Part shown: in pieces, positions 62,887-64,000 of the stretch
How the letters are laid out: each line of letters starts with the position of its first letter
How positions within the stretch are numbered: position 1 is the stretch's first letter
NCBI RefSeq assembly: GCF_001182825.2
Contig: NZ_LFYO02000004.1
Location: 62,001 to 126,000 of the forward strand
Source of the DNA: Streptococcus sp. X13SY08
GTDB taxonomy: Bacteria; Bacillota; Bacilli; Lactobacillales; Streptococcaceae
Direction: 5' to 3'
DNA: 64,000 nucleotides
Made by a program: the position numbers and the translations under genes
The notes under the pieces: generated by a model
Database searches by the model: none
What the model saw: only the letters and a program-made list of their open reading frames with translations
What the model was told of the DNA's origin: nothing

Positions 62887-63140
62887 CTCCAACCGAGATT
62901 GGAGATGAGAAAAAATTGCTTGAACAACTTTTTTCATGTGGATTAGACATGAACAGCCAAAAAGCTCTTGGGGGAATCATCCACCAACTGAAGTTGGACA
63001 TAGTAGAAATGCGGGAGCATTTCTACTATGTGTTGTTCAGGTTGATTAAAGATAAGGAAAATCGTAGATTTTCTTTTACACGACATGATGTGAGTGTCTA
63101 ACTTTTAAAATAAAAAAACTCGCTCTTGGGCGAGTTTTTC
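62887..63140 (+). ncRNA. Candidate structured RNA: five hairpins ending in a terminator
   Basis: Consecutive perfect stems: CTCCAA/TTGGAG (62887-62904), TCATGT/ACATGA (62934-62952), CCAAC-TGAA-GTTGG (62984-62997), a 15-bp arm ACATAGTAGAAATGC with loop GGGA (62998-63031), and GAAAATC-GTA-GATTTTC (63057-63073). They end at an intrinsic terminator (63116-63140). The third and fourth stems are directly adjacent. A weak open frame (62845-63101) also spans the region, without a good ribosome site. It may be an independent small RNA, a processed 3' UTR of suf mRNA, or a degenerate palindromic repeat. Confidence 0.4.
63116..63140. terminator. Bidirectional terminator between suf and dacA
   Basis: AAACTCGC pairs with GCGAGTTT around TCTTGG; A and T runs flank both sides. 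Confidence 0.85.
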
Positions 63141-63158
63141 TCTGTTATCAATCTATTT

Positions 63159-64000
63159 TTACAATTTCTCGTTCGCATAACGGACAAAGTGATTCCACCA
63201 GGAAATAGGCCAAATGGCTGTCTCAATTTTCTCGGCTGTTATCATTTCTACATGAGGGACTTCCCCTAAGTAGCCACTGCCAACCAAGTCATCATCATTG
63301 AACGTGAGAGTACCAACTGCGGTTGTGCTAGCGATTGGTGCATCAAAAATCTCTTGAGTAGCTTTGAAATTTGCAGTTAGTTCTGTTTGTCTATTTTTTC
63401 GGCGGACAACCGTCATTTTGTTTCGCGCGACTACTGGAGCAGTTTCTTCACGCCCATTAAATAAATGGATGCTACTTCCAGGAGAAGTTTGACCAGCTTC
63501 AACGAAATTTGTTAATTCAAAATGATCGTAAGCGTATGTCATCAGTTGATTGGTGGCAACAAAACGATTTTCAGGAAATTCTTCGCCATCCGTAGCTCCT
63601 AAAATCACTGTAATAATTCGCATACCGTTTTCATTGGTAGTACCGACAAAAGAAGCCCCGGCTAATTCAGTTGTTCCCGTCTTTAAACCATCAACACCAG
63701 CTCTTTCGAATGCTCCACCGACCAACATCTGGTTGGTATTCGCATAGGTGATGCCAGAAAAAGTATAGTTAGCTTGTGAGGTCCTTTCTAAAACTTGTGG
63801 ATAATCCAAGAGTAAGCGACGTGCGATGAAAGCTACATCATGTGCTGATAGTTTATTTTCATCATTCTTTTCAGAACCAGGGTAGATCTTGTCTCCTAAA
63901 AATTCATTGTTTAGACCCGTTGCGTTGACTAAGGTCGCATCCGTAATCCCCCATTCTTTCAATTTGCTCTTCATCCGATCCACGAAAGCTGACTCACTCC
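63159..64000 (-). CDS. dacA: D-alanyl-D-alanine carboxypeptidase, C-terminal part
   Basis: The frame is open to the window edge (SESAFVDRMK at the cut), so only the C-terminal 280 or so residues are seen. The KTG motif is in GVDGLKTGTTELAGASFV, and the C-terminal beta domain and amphipathic membrane-binding tail (AIWPISWWNHFVRYANEKL) are typical of DacA/PBP3. It trims the terminal D-Ala of peptidoglycan stem peptides. The catalytic SxxK lies outside the window. Confidence 0.85.
   Translation of the reverse strand, partial: SESAFVDRMKSKLKEWGITDATLVNATGLNNEFLGDKIYPGSEKNDENKLSAHDVAFIARRLLLDYPQVLERTSQANYTFSGITYANTNQMLVGGAFERAGVDGLKTGTTELAGASFVGTTNENGMRIITVILGATDGEEFPENRFVATNQLMTYAYDHFELTNFVEAGQTSPGSSIHLFNGREETAPVVARNKMTVVRRKNRQTELTANFKATQEIFDAPIASTTAVGTLTFNDDDLVGSGYLGEVPHVEMITAEKIETAIWPISWWNHFVRYANEKL

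Noticed and set aside
62845-63101. An 85-codon protein after sufB
   Set aside because: It has no ribosome site or recognisable domain, and the DNA is dominated by perfect hairpins; a structured RNA fits better.

Overview
This window looks like a chromosome segment of a low-GC streptococcus, most like the Streptococcus suis group. The clues are CppA, a histidine-triad (Htp/Pht) protein, a fused MsrAB, the single SUF order sufC-sufD-sufS-sufU-sufB, the zapA-cvpA-mutS2 block, and a pepX / aquaglyceroporin divergent pair. The species is inferred from gene content and remembered sequence likeness; no search was run. There are no rRNA or tRNA genes, insertion sequences, prophage or CRISPR arrays.

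The dominant feature is gene decay. About 25 loci are broken by 1-base slips in short homopolymers, small tandem duplications (7 bp in a transketolase subunit, 4 bp in ilvD), deletions of tens to hundreds of bases, and missense changes at conserved residues. Damage falls on nutrition, fermentation, surface and stress genes: brnQ, pepX, pflB, treP, treR, gdhA, ilvD, ilvB/ilvN, ilvA, dinB, mscS, htp, an LPXTG protein and capA. Housekeeping genes are open from end to end: recD2, lepB, rnhC, zapA, cvpA, mutS2, kup, trxA, msrAB, pyrDA, uppP, mecA, tagO, sufC, sufD, sufU, sufB. That contrast argues against sequencing error as the sole cause. The exception is sufS, which carries a stop inside an otherwise intact SUF operon.

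Layout. 1-10.2 kb: decayed region (transketolase, GST, hydrolase, regulator, Htp, brnQ, an AT-rich metallopeptidase relic, pepX) plus one small intact membrane protein. 10.2-15.6 kb: aquaglyceroporin, cppA, a serine hydrolase, a LysM-CHAP hydrolase and an MFS transporter behind a structured leader. 15.7-23.5 kb: broken pflB and dinB, then recD2, lepB, rnhC. 23.5-28.2 kb: a trehalose locus damaged in all three genes. 28.3-35.5 kb: zapA-cvpA-mutS2, kup, trxA, msrAB. 35.8-43.6 kb: mixed decay, pyrDA, and two small intact genes. 43.6-51.5 kb: branched-chain amino acid genes, all damaged, including an in-frame IlvB-IlvN chimera. 51.6-64 kb: a small autoregulated-looking HTH protein, an amino-acid ABC transporter, uppP, mecA-tagO, the SUF operon, a hairpin-rich intergenic block and the end of dacA.

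At least eight copies of a dispersed intergenic repeat of about 80-250 bp lie next to gene ends. They begin or end with a GAGGCTGGGAC-type terminator hairpin. Taken together, the genes predict a host-dependent strain unable to make isoleucine, leucine or valine and probably unable to use trehalose, with reduced fermentation and peptide use.
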